A stretch of 64,000 bases of DNA, taken from the NCBI RefSeq assembly GCF_001083785.1, contig NZ_LAVL01000023.1, positions 23,292-87,291 on the forward strand. The letters are read 5' to 3'. Both the position numbers and the translations under genes were made by a program. Source of the stretch: Nonomuraea sp. SBT364 (lineage in GTDB: Bacteria > Actinomycetota > Actinomycetes > Streptosporangiales > Streptosporangiaceae). Shown here in pieces: positions 17,416 through 26,564 of the stretch. Position 1 is the first letter of the stretch. Every line of letters starts with the position of its first letter. Under the pieces are notes generated by a model that saw only the letters and a program-made list of their open reading frames with translations, did no database searches and was not told the origin of the DNA.

Positions 17416-18428
17416 CGATCCGCCGCAACCTGTGCGTTAACCCCGCCCTGGCCAACGACGCGGACGGGTGGGGTGGCGGCTCCACACCCACCAGGACGGA
17501 CGTGACCGGGCAGGGCTTCGACCGGCAGTGGGCGGCCCGGTACAGCTCGGGCACGTTCACCAGCAGCGCGCGCGGCGCCGTCACCCCGGGCGAGACCTAC
17601 ACGTTCAGCGAGTACGTCTACATCGACAACGTGGCCGCCGCCATCTCCGGCACGATCTACGTCGAGTGGCGGGACGCCGCCGCCAACGTGCTGTCCTACT
17701 CGGACGGCCCATACAGCGTGCCCGGCGGCACCGTCTCCCGCGTGTCGATCACCGCCACCGCCCCGGCCAACGCCGCGTTTGGCCAGATCATCACGGACAA
17801 CTACAACTTCGCGACCGGGGCGGGCGACTTCACGCAGGTCCTCATCGAGCAGACTGCGACGCTGGGCGACTACTTCGACGGCGACTCCCCCGACTCCTCC
17901 TGGGACGGCACGCCAGGCAACTCCACCTCCACCTTCGACGACACGCCCGCACCGAGCTTGGAGGCTGCGTTGGCGCTGCATGCTGCCGCGATCCTGGACG
18001 CTCTCCAGTCCCACGCCCTCGCCTCCGGCCTGTTCGAGCGGGTGAACGCGCACGAGCCGGCGAACCCGCCCGGCAACGGATTGACAGCGGCAATCTGGGC
18101 GGACTCCATAGCTCCACTCCCGGCCGGGTCCGGTTTGCGGGTGACGTCGGCGCGGGTGGCGTTCAACCTGCGCATCTACACCAACGCCGACTCCGATCCG
18201 CGCGACGCGATCGACCCGGCGGTGATGACCGCTGTGGATGTGCTGATGACCGCCTACAGCGGCGACTTCGAGCTCGGCGGCAACGTCCGCAACGTCGACG
18301 TGCTGGGGATGGCGGGGACTCCGTTGTCGGCGCAGGCGGGCTATCTGGAGCAGGGCCGCACCCTGTACCGGGTCATGACGCTGACGGTCCCTGTGCTGAT
18401 CAACGACGTGTGGGAGCAGGTGCCCTGA
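17412..18428 (+). CDS. Tail terminator protein with an N-terminal carbohydrate-binding-like domain
   Basis: The protein has 338 residues. Residues 1-175 look like a CBM_4_9-type jelly roll: NLCVNPALANDADGW at the start, then YSSGTFTSSARGAVTPGETY, and FTQVLIEQTATLGDYFDGD at the end. Residues 185-338 (LEAALALHAAAILDALQSHA ... RVMTLTVPVLINDVWEQ) look like a tail terminator/completion protein. Terminators are usually about 130-150 residues, so this is a fusion. The binding domain would sit at the head-tail junction. Confidence 0.6.
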   Translation: MTIRRNLCVNPALANDADGWGGGSTPTRTDVTGQGFDRQWAARYSSGTFTSSARGAVTPGETYTFSEYVYIDNVAAAISGTIYVEWRDAAANVLSYSDGPYSVPGGTVSRVSITATAPANAAFGQIITDNYNFATGAGDFTQVLIEQTATLGDYFDGDSPDSSWDGTPGNSTSTFDDTPAPSLEAALALHAAAILDALQSHALASGLFERVNAHEPANPPGNGLTAAIWADSIAPLPAGSGLRVTSARVAFNLRIYTNADSDPRDAIDPAVMTAVDVLMTAYSGDFELGGNVRNVDVLGMAGTPLSAQAGYLEQGRTLYRVMTLTVPVLINDVWEQVP

Positions 18429-19183
18429 TGGCGAAACAGAGCGGCCTCGGCGACGCCTTCTGGCTCGGCGGCTACGACCTGTCCGGCGACGTCGGCTCGC
18501 TGGGCCGGATCGGCGGCGGCCTCGCCGGAACCCAGGACGTGACCGGCATCAACAAGAGCGGCATGGAACGCATCGGCCTCGTCCGCGACGGGGCGCTGGA
18601 GTGGACGTCGTTCTTCAACCCGGCCACCGCCGCGGCGCACGAGGTGCTGTCCACCCTGCCGACCACGGACCGGATCTGCACGTACGGGCGCGGCACCGCG
18701 CTCGGCTCCCCCGCCGCCTGCATGGTCGGCAAACAGATCAACTACGACCCGAGCAGGGCCGCTGACGGCAGCCTCACCATCTCGGTGCAGGCCCTCGCCA
18801 ACGGCTACGGGCTGGAGTGGGGACGGCAGCTCACCGCCGGGGCGCGCACCGACACGGAGGCCACCGACGGCGACTCCGTCGACTTCGGTGCGGCCGGATC
18901 GTTCGGGCTGCAGGCGTGGCTGCACGTCACCGAGTTCACCGGGACAGACGTGACGATCGCGTTGGAGCAGTCCTCGGACGACGCTGCGGCGGATGCGTTC
19001 GCGGCGGTGACGGGCGGCGCGTTCACCGAGGTCACCGCCGGGCCGACATCGGAGCGGATTCAGACCGCGCGGGATCAGGCGGTCGAGCAGTACCTGCGCG
19101 TGGTCACGAGCACGACAGGCGGTTTCACGTCGCTGTCCTTCGTCGTGGTCGTCAGCGTCAACCCGGTCTCGGTGGTGTTCTGA
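18428..19183 (+). CDS. Major tail (tube) protein, copy 1, with C-terminal beta extension
   Basis: The protein has 251 residues. The first 135 (AKQSGLGDAFWLGGYDLSG ... INKSGMERIG ... YDPSRAADGSLTISVQALAN) are tail-tube-like and parallel the protein at 20152. The last 110 form an added beta domain (GLQAWLHVTEFTGTDVTIALEQ) that could decorate the tail. The start and the previous stop share a base (TGATG). Confidence 0.75.
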   Translation: MAKQSGLGDAFWLGGYDLSGDVGSLGRIGGGLAGTQDVTGINKSGMERIGLVRDGALEWTSFFNPATAAAHEVLSTLPTTDRICTYGRGTALGSPAACMVGKQINYDPSRAADGSLTISVQALANGYGLEWGRQLTAGARTDTEATDGDSVDFGAAGSFGLQAWLHVTEFTGTDVTIALEQSSDDAAADAFAAVTGGAFTEVTAGPTSERIQTARDQAVEQYLRVVTSTTGGFTSLSFVVVVSVNPVSVVF

Positions 19184-19497
19184 TGGCCTTCACGCCGTGC
19201 ACCAGCGGGACGGTCGCCCTCTACACGGTCGACGACGAGACGCTGCTCGCCGTCCCGGTCGAGGCGTGGGACGAGCAGGGCGTCGCCCACATCGCCGGGA
19301 TCAAGGGCCTTATCCAGGCCGACACGCGGCCCGGCTTCCTGCGACTGGAGCAGGCGTCGCAGCCGCTCCCCGCCCCGGGCCGGCCTGTGCGGGAGCCGGT
19401 GCGGGTTGGCCCGCCGCCGGGGAGACGTCCGGGCCCGCGCGACCCGACCGATCCGCGTGGGCCGCGACCGGATCCGCCGAGAGGGAGGCAGCCGTGA
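19183..19497 (+). CDS. Phage tail-region protein of unknown function, Pro/Arg-rich end (104 aa)
   Basis: The first 55 residues look folded (SGTVALYTVDDETLLAVPVEAW); the rest is a Pro/Arg/Gly tail. It is coupled to the neighbours by TGATG and GTGA overlaps. It lies between the two tail-tube genes. No family is recognised. Confidence 0.5.
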   Translation: MAFTPCTSGTVALYTVDDETLLAVPVEAWDEQGVAHIAGIKGLIQADTRPGFLRLEQASQPLPAPGRPVREPVRVGPPPGRRPGPRDPTDPRGPRPDPPRGRQP

Positions 19498-19925
19498 GAC
19501 CACTGACGAGGATCACCCCGTCCGCGCCGGCGGGCGCGTTCCAGACGTACCGGATCATCTCGCCACCCGACCGGGCTGTGCGCAGCGCGTGCGAGGAGGT
19601 GGGCTGTCTCGCCTGGCTGCACGGCTGGGAGACGCGGGTGGACGAGCGCACCGACCTCGGCAGTGCGCAGGCGCTCTACATCCGGGCGGACTCCGGGCGG
19701 ACGTTCCGGGAGTTGCGGACGGCGGAGGGGCTGACCGTGTTCCGGTTCGAGCCGCGGCAGCGGTGCTTCGCCGAGCACCGCACCCGGCCCGAGTTCTACA
19801 GCGTGCGCGGCGGCGACTGGCGGCAGGACTTCGGCACGCTCCGCCAGCATCAACGCGGCCAGGACTGGGTTGAGGACTTCAGCCTCCACCAGGACCGGCT
19901 CGCCGACCATCAGAGGAAAGGGTGA
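19494..19925 (+). CDS. Phage tail-region protein of unknown function (143 aa)
   Basis: The GTG start follows GAGGGAGG and overlaps the previous stop. It is soluble and rich in Arg, Glu and Phe, with two Cys in ACEEVGCLAW. It sits between the tail-tube paralogues, where siphophages often keep tail completion genes. No recognised domain. Confidence 0.55.
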   Translation: MRPLTRITPSAPAGAFQTYRIISPPDRAVRSACEEVGCLAWLHGWETRVDERTDLGSAQALYIRADSGRTFRELRTAEGLTVFRFEPRQRCFAEHRTRPEFYSVRGGDWRQDFGTLRQHQRGQDWVEDFSLHQDRLADHQRKG

Positions 19926-20149
19926 CCGACGTGGCGTACCTGATAGGCGGCGACCTGCTCACCGCGCTGCGGGAGGCAGGGCTGTGCGACGACGACACGA
20001 AGCGCGTGGTCATCGACGTCCAGGCAGGCCACGTCCCGGTGATCTACACCGAGAAGTTCGCCGATCCGAAACGTGACCTGCTGTCGGTCGTGACCGCGCT
20101 CGGCGGCGTCCAGGTCGAGATCAAGAAAGCTGAAGAGGGAGGGCAGTAG
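19922..20149 (+). CDS. Small phage tail-region protein (75 aa)
   Basis: It is compact (DLLTALREAGLCDDDTKRVVIDV), coupled to the gene before by GTGA and two bases upstream of the second tail-tube gene. It is probably a folded alpha-beta protein. Function unknown. Confidence 0.5.
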   Translation: MTDVAYLIGGDLLTALREAGLCDDDTKRVVIDVQAGHVPVIYTEKFADPKRDLLSVVTALGGVQVEIKKAEEGGQ

Positions 20150-20151
20150 CC

Positions 20152-20577
20152 GTGGCCAAGGAATCAGGCCTCGCCTGGTCCGCGCTGTCGATCGACGACA
20201 GCAGCGGCACCCTGCGCGACATCCGCAACGACATCACCAACTTCGAGTTCGCCACCCCCAGGGCGGTCCAAGACATCACGGGCGTGGACAAGAGCGCGAT
20301 GGAGCGGCAGCTCCTGCTCGCCGACATGAGCATGACCTTGAACCTCGTGTTCAACGACGCCGCCAACATGTCGCACGACGTGTTCAAGACCGCGCCCAGC
20401 ACCAACGTGGCCCGAGAGTTCACACTCACCGTGTCCGGCCAGACCCTCGGCACCACGCCGCTGTGCACCCTGCTCCCGACCGACTACGCGCTCACTCGGG
20501 CGGCTGACGGGTCCCTAGTCGGCCAGGTGCCGCTGGTACTCGCCAACGGAGCCATCCCCACCTGGACCAGCGCGTGA
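20152..20577 (+). CDS. Tail tube protein, copy 2 (compact)
   Basis: The protein has 141 residues. It shares layout and motifs with copy 1: AKESGLAWSALSIDD, a QDITGVDKSAMER core against QDVTGINKSGMER, and TRAADGSLVGQVPLVLANG against SRAADGSLTISVQALANG. It lacks the extra C-terminal domain. A GTG start follows a ribosome-binding site GAGGGAGG. It directly precedes the chaperone genes, the usual place of the major tail protein. Confidence 0.72.
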   Translation: MAKESGLAWSALSIDDSSGTLRDIRNDITNFEFATPRAVQDITGVDKSAMERQLLLADMSMTLNLVFNDAANMSHDVFKTAPSTNVAREFTLTVSGQTLGTTPLCTLLPTDYALTRAADGSLVGQVPLVLANGAIPTWTSA

Positions 20578-21005
20578 CCGGGTTCGTACGCCCGCGCACG
20601 CTCAAGCTGACGTGGGCCGACGGCGAGTTCGCCGGGCTGGAGATCCGCGCCCGACGGTCCAGCCTGGAAACCTACTTCCAGTTCGCGCCCATCCTCGACG
20701 GCGGCATCGACGTCTCCACCCCGGACGGACGCAAAGAGTTCCTCGACCTGTTCCTCGAGTTCGGCGAATACCTCGTGAGCTGGAACCTCGAAGACGAAAA
20801 CGAGCACGGCACCCGCACACCCATCCCGTGCACGCCTCAGGAGTTCCTCAACCAGGACCCCCGCTTCGTGCGCGAGGTGCTCGACCAGTGGGCCGACGCC
20901 ATCGCCGGAGTCGCCGCCCCTTTGGACAGCAAATCGGCCAGTGGCGAGCCGTTCCCGGAGGCGTCACTGCCGATGGATGCGTTGTCGCCGAGCCTCGCGA
21001 GCTAA
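20574..21005 (+). CDS. Tail assembly chaperone, short (G-like) form
   Basis: The protein has 143 residues and starts within the last codons of the tail-tube gene. Short helices such as RKEFLDLFLEFGEYL and the position just before the tape measure fit the gpG role: it coats and folds the tape measure during tail assembly. The frame stops at 21003-21005, but a -1 slip at 20918-20924 gives a longer product. Confidence 0.75.
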   Translation: MTGFVRPRTLKLTWADGEFAGLEIRARRSSLETYFQFAPILDGGIDVSTPDGRKEFLDLFLEFGEYLVSWNLEDENEHGTRTPIPCTPQEFLNQDPRFVREVLDQWADAIAGVAAPLDSKSASGEPFPEASLPMDALSPSLAS

Positions 21006-21157
21006 CGCACGCGAGGTGGGTGCTGCGGCAGTGCGAACGCTTCGGCTGCCTGCCCGGCGCCTTGATGCAGGAAGACGCAGGACTACTCAAGCTCCTGCGG
21101 CTGGAGGAAATGGCTGGACCGGAGCCCAGGGAGGAGGTGAGCTGGCTTGGCGAATGA
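20574..21157 (+). CDS. Tail assembly chaperone, long (GT-like) form by -1 ribosomal frameshift
   Basis: The zero frame reads GCC CCT TTG, which contains the slippery heptamer CCCTTTG (20918-20924) in exact X-XXY-YYZ register. After a -1 slip, translation continues as PFGQQIGQW through ELTHARWVLRQCERFGCLP to LLKLLRLEEMAG and stops at 21155. The extension overlaps the tape measure start. The adjacency and the -1 direction match the conserved lambda G/GT arrangement. Confidence 0.75.
20918..20924 (+). promoter_or_regulatory. -1 frameshift slippery site CCCTTTG
   Basis: The heptamer is read C CCT TTG in the zero frame, so both tRNAs can re-pair with CCC and TTT after moving back one base. It lies 80 bases before the zero-frame stop. 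Confidence 0.7.
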
Positions 21158-23807
21158 CGTCGAAATTGTCATCACGGCCAAGGACAAGTCCGGGCCGGCC
21201 TTCGCCGCCGCCCGCACCAAGCAGCGCGCCTTCGCCGCCGACACCAAGGCGACACTCGGCAAGGCCGGGCAGGACGCAGGCCGCGCTCTGGGCGACGGGA
21301 TCGTTGAGGGCGCAGACGGGCGGCTGAGGGACGCCCGGGGCAGGTTCGTCAAGGGCGGCCAGGACCTCGGCGGCGGCATCTCCGACGGGATCAAGGACGG
21401 CACCGAGCGGGGCGGCCGGTTCGTGTCCGGCTTCGCCGCGAGCACCCTGAAGACCTTCGGCAGGTTGGGCCCGGCCGCAGGGGCGTTGCTGACCGCTGGC
21501 CTGGTGGGAGCGGCTGCGAGTGCGGGCACCGTGGCGGGCGGCATCACGTTGGCCGCCGGTGCGGCGCTGACTGGCATTGGTGTCGCCTCGGCCGTGCAGT
21601 CGCAGGCGGTGCGCCGCGACTGGGCGCAGACCGCGCGGGAGGTCCGCTCGGAGCTGGCCGAGGTGGCGCAGCCGATGGAGGACTCTGCGAGTCGCGCGGC
21701 CACCGTCACCCGCAACACGTTCGGCCGGCTGAAGCCCTTCCTCGCGCGGTTCTTCGAGGATAGCCAGCCGTCCGTCGACCGGTTTGTTCGGTCGATCGGT
21801 GACGGGGTGGCGTCCCTCGGCCCCGCCCTCGGCCCTCTGGAGCGCGGCTACTCCGCCGTCCTGGACCGGATCTCCGCCCGCTCGCCGGAGATTTTCGGCG
21901 CGCTGGAACGCTCGCTGTCGAATCTCGGCGCCACGGCGGAGGAGCACGCCGACGACATCGCCGGCGCGCTGGAGTTCGTCGCCCGGACGGCGGAGGCGAC
22001 CACGGTGGCGATCGACTACCTGGCGGACTCGTGGTCCGATCTGACCGGCGACATCGAGGCTGCCAACGACGCGGGGGAATCGGCTGGCGTCAGCTTCGGC
22101 AGGTGGATGCACAGCGTCGCCGAGTCGATGGGCATCAACACCGAGCAGATGAAGAAGCAGAAGGCGCAATGGGACGCCCTCGACGCGGCCGCCGCCAACC
22201 CGGACGGGGTGCAGAAGGCAGCCGAGGCAACGGGCGTCCTGGGCGGCAAGGCCGCCGACACCACGGTCGGGCTGCGCGACCTGGCCACCGCGATGGATGA
22301 GCTGAACGGGGCCGCGCTCGATGCCGCCGATGCTCAGATCGGCGTCGAGGAGGCGATCGACCGGGCTGCGGAGTCTGTCCGCAAGAACGGGCGCACGCTG
22401 AACGTCAACACGGAGGCTGGCCGGGCGAACCGGTCTGCGCTGCTGGATCTGGCGCGGGCGGCGCAGAAGCACATCTCCTCGATGCAGGCCGAGGGCGCCT
22501 CGACCGAGGAGATCGCGGGCAAGTATCAGCGCTACCGCGACCAGCTTGTGAGCACGCTGCAGGCAGCGGGGAGGACGCGGGCTGAGGCGCGCGCGTTGGC
22601 GGACCAGTGGTTGGCGACGCCTGAGCAGGTGACCACGCACGTCGAGGCCGACCTGACCGACCTGAAGTCTCGACTGAAGGAAGCCAAGAACCGGCTGAAC
22701 GACCCGAACTTGACCCGGCCGGAGCGGACCCGGATCCGGGGCGAGATCTCCGACTTGCAGGCCAAGGTGGCCGCAGCCAAGCGGGCTCTGGCGTCCATCC
22801 AAGGCAAGACCGTCACCATCCGGTCGAACTACGTGACCACGCACACCTACCAGTCGGGTACGGCGTCGCTGCGTGAGCTCCTCCCGGGGTTCGGGCGGGC
22901 GTCGGGCGGCATCTCGGGCGGCGGCCGCGGCCTCCGCAAGATGGCGACCGGCGGGATCGGCGGCGGAACCCCGGTCATGGTCGGCGAGCAGGGCCCGGAG
23001 CTCGTGAACTTGCCGTTCGGGTCGAGCGTGAGCCCGGCCGGGCAGACTCGGGCGCGCATGATGGGCGGCGGCGGGTTCGGCAGCATCAGCATGGCGTTCC
23101 GGCAGGGCCAGCAGGGCGGCTCGTCGAGGGGCGGGCTCGACGGGATCGTCGACAGCCTGCGCGAGGTCCTCAGCTTCCGTGAGGCGCTGGAGAAGCTGTC
23201 GTCCACCCTGATCGGCCAGACCCGCGCAGTCAGCGCGTACGAGGCCGCTTGGGACGCCGCCGGCCGCAGCCTGAAAGAGAACGGAAAGAGGCTGTCCCTC
23301 ACCTCCGAGAAGGGCCGCGAGAACCGCGGTGCCTTGCTGGACTTGGCGGACGCTGCGCGCGAGGTCGTCATCGCCATGCAAGAGCAGGGCCGCTCCAGCT
23401 CCACCCTGCTCTCGACGATGAAGGAGCAGCGGAACGAGTTCATCACCATGGCCCGCCGCATGGGCCTGTCCAAGAAGGACGCCGGCGCGATGGCCGACCG
23501 GATGGGGCTCACCACCGCCGGCGTACGCTCCGCCCTCGCCGGCGGCAAAGCAGGCGGCGGCCCAGCCGGCGGCTGGACCCTGGTGGGCGAGCGAGGCCCC
23601 GAACTGGCAAGGCTGCCCTTCGGGTCGAGCGTGGTCCCCGCGGGACAGTCCGCCGCGATGATGGCCGCAGGCGGCACCAGCCCGGCGCCAGTCGTGCTCG
23701 AACTCCGCTCCTCCGGCAGCGCGGTGGACGACCTGCTGTTGAAGATCCTGCGCGGCGCCATCCGCACCCGAGGCGGCAACGTCCAACTCGTACTCGGGAG
23801 GACGTGA
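21147..23807 (+). CDS. Tail tape measure protein
   Basis: The protein has 886 residues and sets tail length. It has an N-terminal helical region, a hydrophobic Gly/Ala stretch (AAGALLTAGLVGAAASAGTVAGG, about 110-145), and long coiled coils. Two C-terminal modules repeat: a helical block (ENGKRLSLTSEKGRENRGAL against a KNGRTLNVNTEAGRANRSAL version) and a GE-x-GPEL-x-x-LPFGSSV-x-PAGQ motif, each seen twice. The TTG start follows GAGGAGGTGA and overlaps the chaperone extension. Confidence 0.9.
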   Translation: MANDVEIVITAKDKSGPAFAAARTKQRAFAADTKATLGKAGQDAGRALGDGIVEGADGRLRDARGRFVKGGQDLGGGISDGIKDGTERGGRFVSGFAASTLKTFGRLGPAAGALLTAGLVGAAASAGTVAGGITLAAGAALTGIGVASAVQSQAVRRDWAQTAREVRSELAEVAQPMEDSASRAATVTRNTFGRLKPFLARFFEDSQPSVDRFVRSIGDGVASLGPALGPLERGYSAVLDRISARSPEIFGALERSLSNLGATAEEHADDIAGALEFVARTAEATTVAIDYLADSWSDLTGDIEAANDAGESAGVSFGRWMHSVAESMGINTEQMKKQKAQWDALDAAAANPDGVQKAAEATGVLGGKAADTTVGLRDLATAMDELNGAALDAADAQIGVEEAIDRAAESVRKNGRTLNVNTEAGRANRSALLDLARAAQKHISSMQAEGASTEEIAGKYQRYRDQLVSTLQAAGRTRAEARALADQWLATPEQVTTHVEADLTDLKSRLKEAKNRLNDPNLTRPERTRIRGEISDLQAKVAAAKRALASIQGKTVTIRSNYVTTHTYQSGTASLRELLPGFGRASGGISGGGRGLRKMATGGIGGGTPVMVGEQGPELVNLPFGSSVSPAGQTRARMMGGGGFGSISMAFRQGQQGGSSRGGLDGIVDSLREVLSFREALEKLSSTLIGQTRAVSAYEAAWDAAGRSLKENGKRLSLTSEKGRENRGALLDLADAAREVVIAMQEQGRSSSTLLSTMKEQRNEFITMARRMGLSKKDAGAMADRMGLTTAGVRSALAGGKAGGGPAGGWTLVGERGPELARLPFGSSVVPAGQSAAMMAAGGTSPAPVVLELRSSGSAVDDLLLKILRGAIRTRGGNVQLVLGRT

Positions 23808-26554
23808 TGGCTTTCCCTGAGGATGTGCTGCCCCTGGTCGTGGAACTGTATCTCGATGGCGGCTGGGTGGACGTCACCTCGCACGTCTACCGGCGCGACA
23901 TGGTGCAGGTGCAGCGCGGCCGGGCGGACGAAGCCTCCTCCCTCGACCATGGCTCATGCTCGCTCACTCTCAACAACAGGTCGGGCGACTACAGCCCCCG
24001 CAACCCGGTCGGCGCCTACTACGGGCAGCTTGGCCGCAACACGCCGATCCGCGTGGCGGTCGAGGACGGGCCCACGTACCTCAACGTTCCGGGCGGGATG
24101 GGCGACTACGCCAGCACCCCCGACTCCGCCGCCCTGTCGGTGACCGGGGATATCGACGTCCGCATCGACCTGGTCCTCGACTCGTGGGAGGGCATCGGGA
24201 TCAGCCAGGACCTGATCGGCAAATGGGACAGCGTCGGCGACGAAGGCTCGTGGGCGCTCTACCTGCTGGAGGGCGGGACGCTGCGGCTGTATTGGACCGA
24301 GGACGGCGCCGCAGAGCAGAGCGAGTCCGCCACCGAGACCGTTCCCATCACCACGGACCGCCGCCTCGCGGTGCGCGCCACGTTGGACGTGAACGACGGC
24401 TCGGGCAACTACGAGGTGCGCTTCTACACCGCGCCGACGCTGGACGGGTCGTGGACGCAGCTCGGCGACACCATCGTCACCGCAGGCACGACCAGCATTT
24501 TCAACTCGACGTCGAGCCTGTTCATCGGCAAGATCCCGTCGTTCACGTTCGCTGGGATGCAGGGCCGTGTGCTCGCCGCCGAGTACCGCAACGGCATCGC
24601 CGGAACCGTGGTGGCGAAGCCGGATTTCACGAGCCAGACGGCCGGCGACACCAGCTTCGCGGACACGGCCAGCAGCCCGAACACGTGGACGATCAACGGC
24701 GACGCCTCCATCTCCGACCGCTGCTACCGCTTCCACGGCGAGGTGAGCTCGTGGCCGCCGCGGTGGGACATCAGCGGGCAGGACGTGTACGTGCCCGTCG
24801 AGGCGTCCGGGGTGCTGCGCCGGCTCGCCCAGTCCGGCAGCGTCCTCGGCAGCGCCCTGTATCGCGGCCGTATCTACGACACCGCGGGCCTGGTGGCGTA
24901 CTGGCCGATGGAGGATGAGGAGGGCTCGACGTCGCTGGCTCCGGCGCTGGCGCATGAGCCGCTCACCATCACCGGGGCGCCGGAGCTGGCCAGCTTCGAG
25001 GACTTCACCGCATCCAACCCGATCCTCGTGTTGAACGGTGCCGAGCTGAGGGGCGCGTGTCCGGCGCACGCGGACACGGGTTTCGCGCAGGTGCGATGCC
25101 TGCTCGCGGTTCCGAGCGCGGGCGACGGCGACAACCAGGCGGTCGTGACGTTCTATACGACGGGGACCGCCAGGCGGTGGGAGCTGCACTATGGGACCGG
25201 CGGCACCCTGGGGCTCAGGTCCTATGACGCGGGTGGCACGCTGCTGTTCGACACGGGCGATCTCGCGTACGCGGTCAACGGCGAGCTCCTGCTGGTGAGT
25301 GTCGAGTTGACGCAGGACGGGGCGGACATCGACTACGCGGTCGCCACCCTGGAGCCGGGCGCCACTTCCGGGCTGACCACCACCGGCACCCTCTCGGGGA
25401 ACACGTTCGGCCGGGTGGGAGTGGTGATCGTGTCCCCGTCCGGCGGCCTAACAGGAACCGCCGTCGGCCACCTCAGTGTGCAAAACGTGGTGACGGACCT
25501 GTTCGACCTCGGGGCGCAGCTCGACGCGTGGCGCGGCGAGACAGCGGGCCGCCGCATCGAACGGCTGTGCGGCGAGGAAGGCGTCAGCTTCCGGATGGCG
25601 GGCGACCTCGACCAGACGGTGCGTATGGGGCCGCAGCTCCCGGCCACGCTGCTCACCCTGCTCACGGAGGCTGCGGATGCAGACATGGGCATGCTGTTCG
25701 AGCCGCGCGACGTGCTGGGCCTCGGGTATCGGCCGCGCGAGGCGCTCTACAACCAGGACGCGCACCTCGCCCTCGACTACGAGCAGCACGAGCTCGCCGA
25801 AACGCCGTCGCCGGTGGACGACGACCAGAGGATCGCCAACGACATCACCGTCACCCGCGAAGGCGGCAGCTCGGCGCGGGCGGTGCAGGAGACCGGCACC
25901 CTGTCCGTGCTCGCCCCGCCGGACGGGGTGGGCCGCTACCCCTCCGAGGTCACCATCTCGGTGGAGTACGACTTGGACCTGTTCGAGCAGGCCGGCTGGC
26001 GGCTGCACATGGGGACCGTCGACGAGGCGCGCGTGCCACAGCTCGCCATCAACCTCGCCCACGAATCCTTCTCGACGGACGCCACCCTGACCGAGGACGC
26101 CCGCACGCTGGAGGTTGGTGACCGCGTCACCGTCGCCAACCCGCCCAGCCAGTTGCCGCCGGAGACCATCAGCCAGATCGTCCAGGGGTACTCCGAGGTG
26201 CTCGGCAACTTCGAGCACGCCATCACCCTCAACTGCAGCCCAGAGAGCCCAATGGTGGTCGCCACCTACGACGGCGACAGCCGCTACATGCCGGTCGACA
26301 CCGTCCTCAACGAAGCCCTCGACACCACCGAGACGGCCGTGGACATCACCACCCCGACCGGGCCGCTCTGGTCGACCACCGCCAGCGGATTCGACGTGAT
26401 GATCGGCGGCGAACGCATGACCGTCAGCGCGGTCGGCGCCGCGGCGGGCACCGTCCAAACCCTCACCGTCACCCGCTCGGTGAACGGCGTCGTCAAGGCG
26501 CACGACTCCGGCGCCCCGGTGGCCCTGTTCCAGCCTGCGATCTACGCGCTATGA
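23807..26554 (+). CDS. Minor tail / tail tip protein with two LamG-like inserts
   Basis: The protein has 915 residues. Its start, LPLVVELYLDGGWVDVTSHV, and its middle, LRRLAQSGSVLGSALYRG, are typical of actinophage tail-tip proteins. Two concanavalin-like segments are visible: about 90-265 (DIDVRIDLVLDSWEG ... GRVLAAEYRNG) and about 365-555 (GLVAYWPMEDEEGSTS ... TAVGHLSVQNV). These probably bind surface polysaccharide. TGATG couples it to the tape measure. Confidence 0.75.
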   Translation: MAFPEDVLPLVVELYLDGGWVDVTSHVYRRDMVQVQRGRADEASSLDHGSCSLTLNNRSGDYSPRNPVGAYYGQLGRNTPIRVAVEDGPTYLNVPGGMGDYASTPDSAALSVTGDIDVRIDLVLDSWEGIGISQDLIGKWDSVGDEGSWALYLLEGGTLRLYWTEDGAAEQSESATETVPITTDRRLAVRATLDVNDGSGNYEVRFYTAPTLDGSWTQLGDTIVTAGTTSIFNSTSSLFIGKIPSFTFAGMQGRVLAAEYRNGIAGTVVAKPDFTSQTAGDTSFADTASSPNTWTINGDASISDRCYRFHGEVSSWPPRWDISGQDVYVPVEASGVLRRLAQSGSVLGSALYRGRIYDTAGLVAYWPMEDEEGSTSLAPALAHEPLTITGAPELASFEDFTASNPILVLNGAELRGACPAHADTGFAQVRCLLAVPSAGDGDNQAVVTFYTTGTARRWELHYGTGGTLGLRSYDAGGTLLFDTGDLAYAVNGELLLVSVELTQDGADIDYAVATLEPGATSGLTTTGTLSGNTFGRVGVVIVSPSGGLTGTAVGHLSVQNVVTDLFDLGAQLDAWRGETAGRRIERLCGEEGVSFRMAGDLDQTVRMGPQLPATLLTLLTEAADADMGMLFEPRDVLGLGYRPREALYNQDAHLALDYEQHELAETPSPVDDDQRIANDITVTREGGSSARAVQETGTLSVLAPPDGVGRYPSEVTISVEYDLDLFEQAGWRLHMGTVDEARVPQLAINLAHESFSTDATLTEDARTLEVGDRVTVANPPSQLPPETISQIVQGYSEVLGNFEHAITLNCSPESPMVVATYDGDSRYMPVDTVLNEALDTTETAVDITTPTGPLWSTTASGFDVMIGGERMTVSAVGAAAGTVQTLTVTRSVNGVVKAHDSGAPVALFQPAIYAL

Positions 26555-26564
26555 GGAGGCATCC

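Noticed and set aside
21087..23786. 899-codon minus-strand frame opposite the tape measure
   Set aside because: Arg/Gly/Ala-rich shadow; the plus strand has all the tape measure features.
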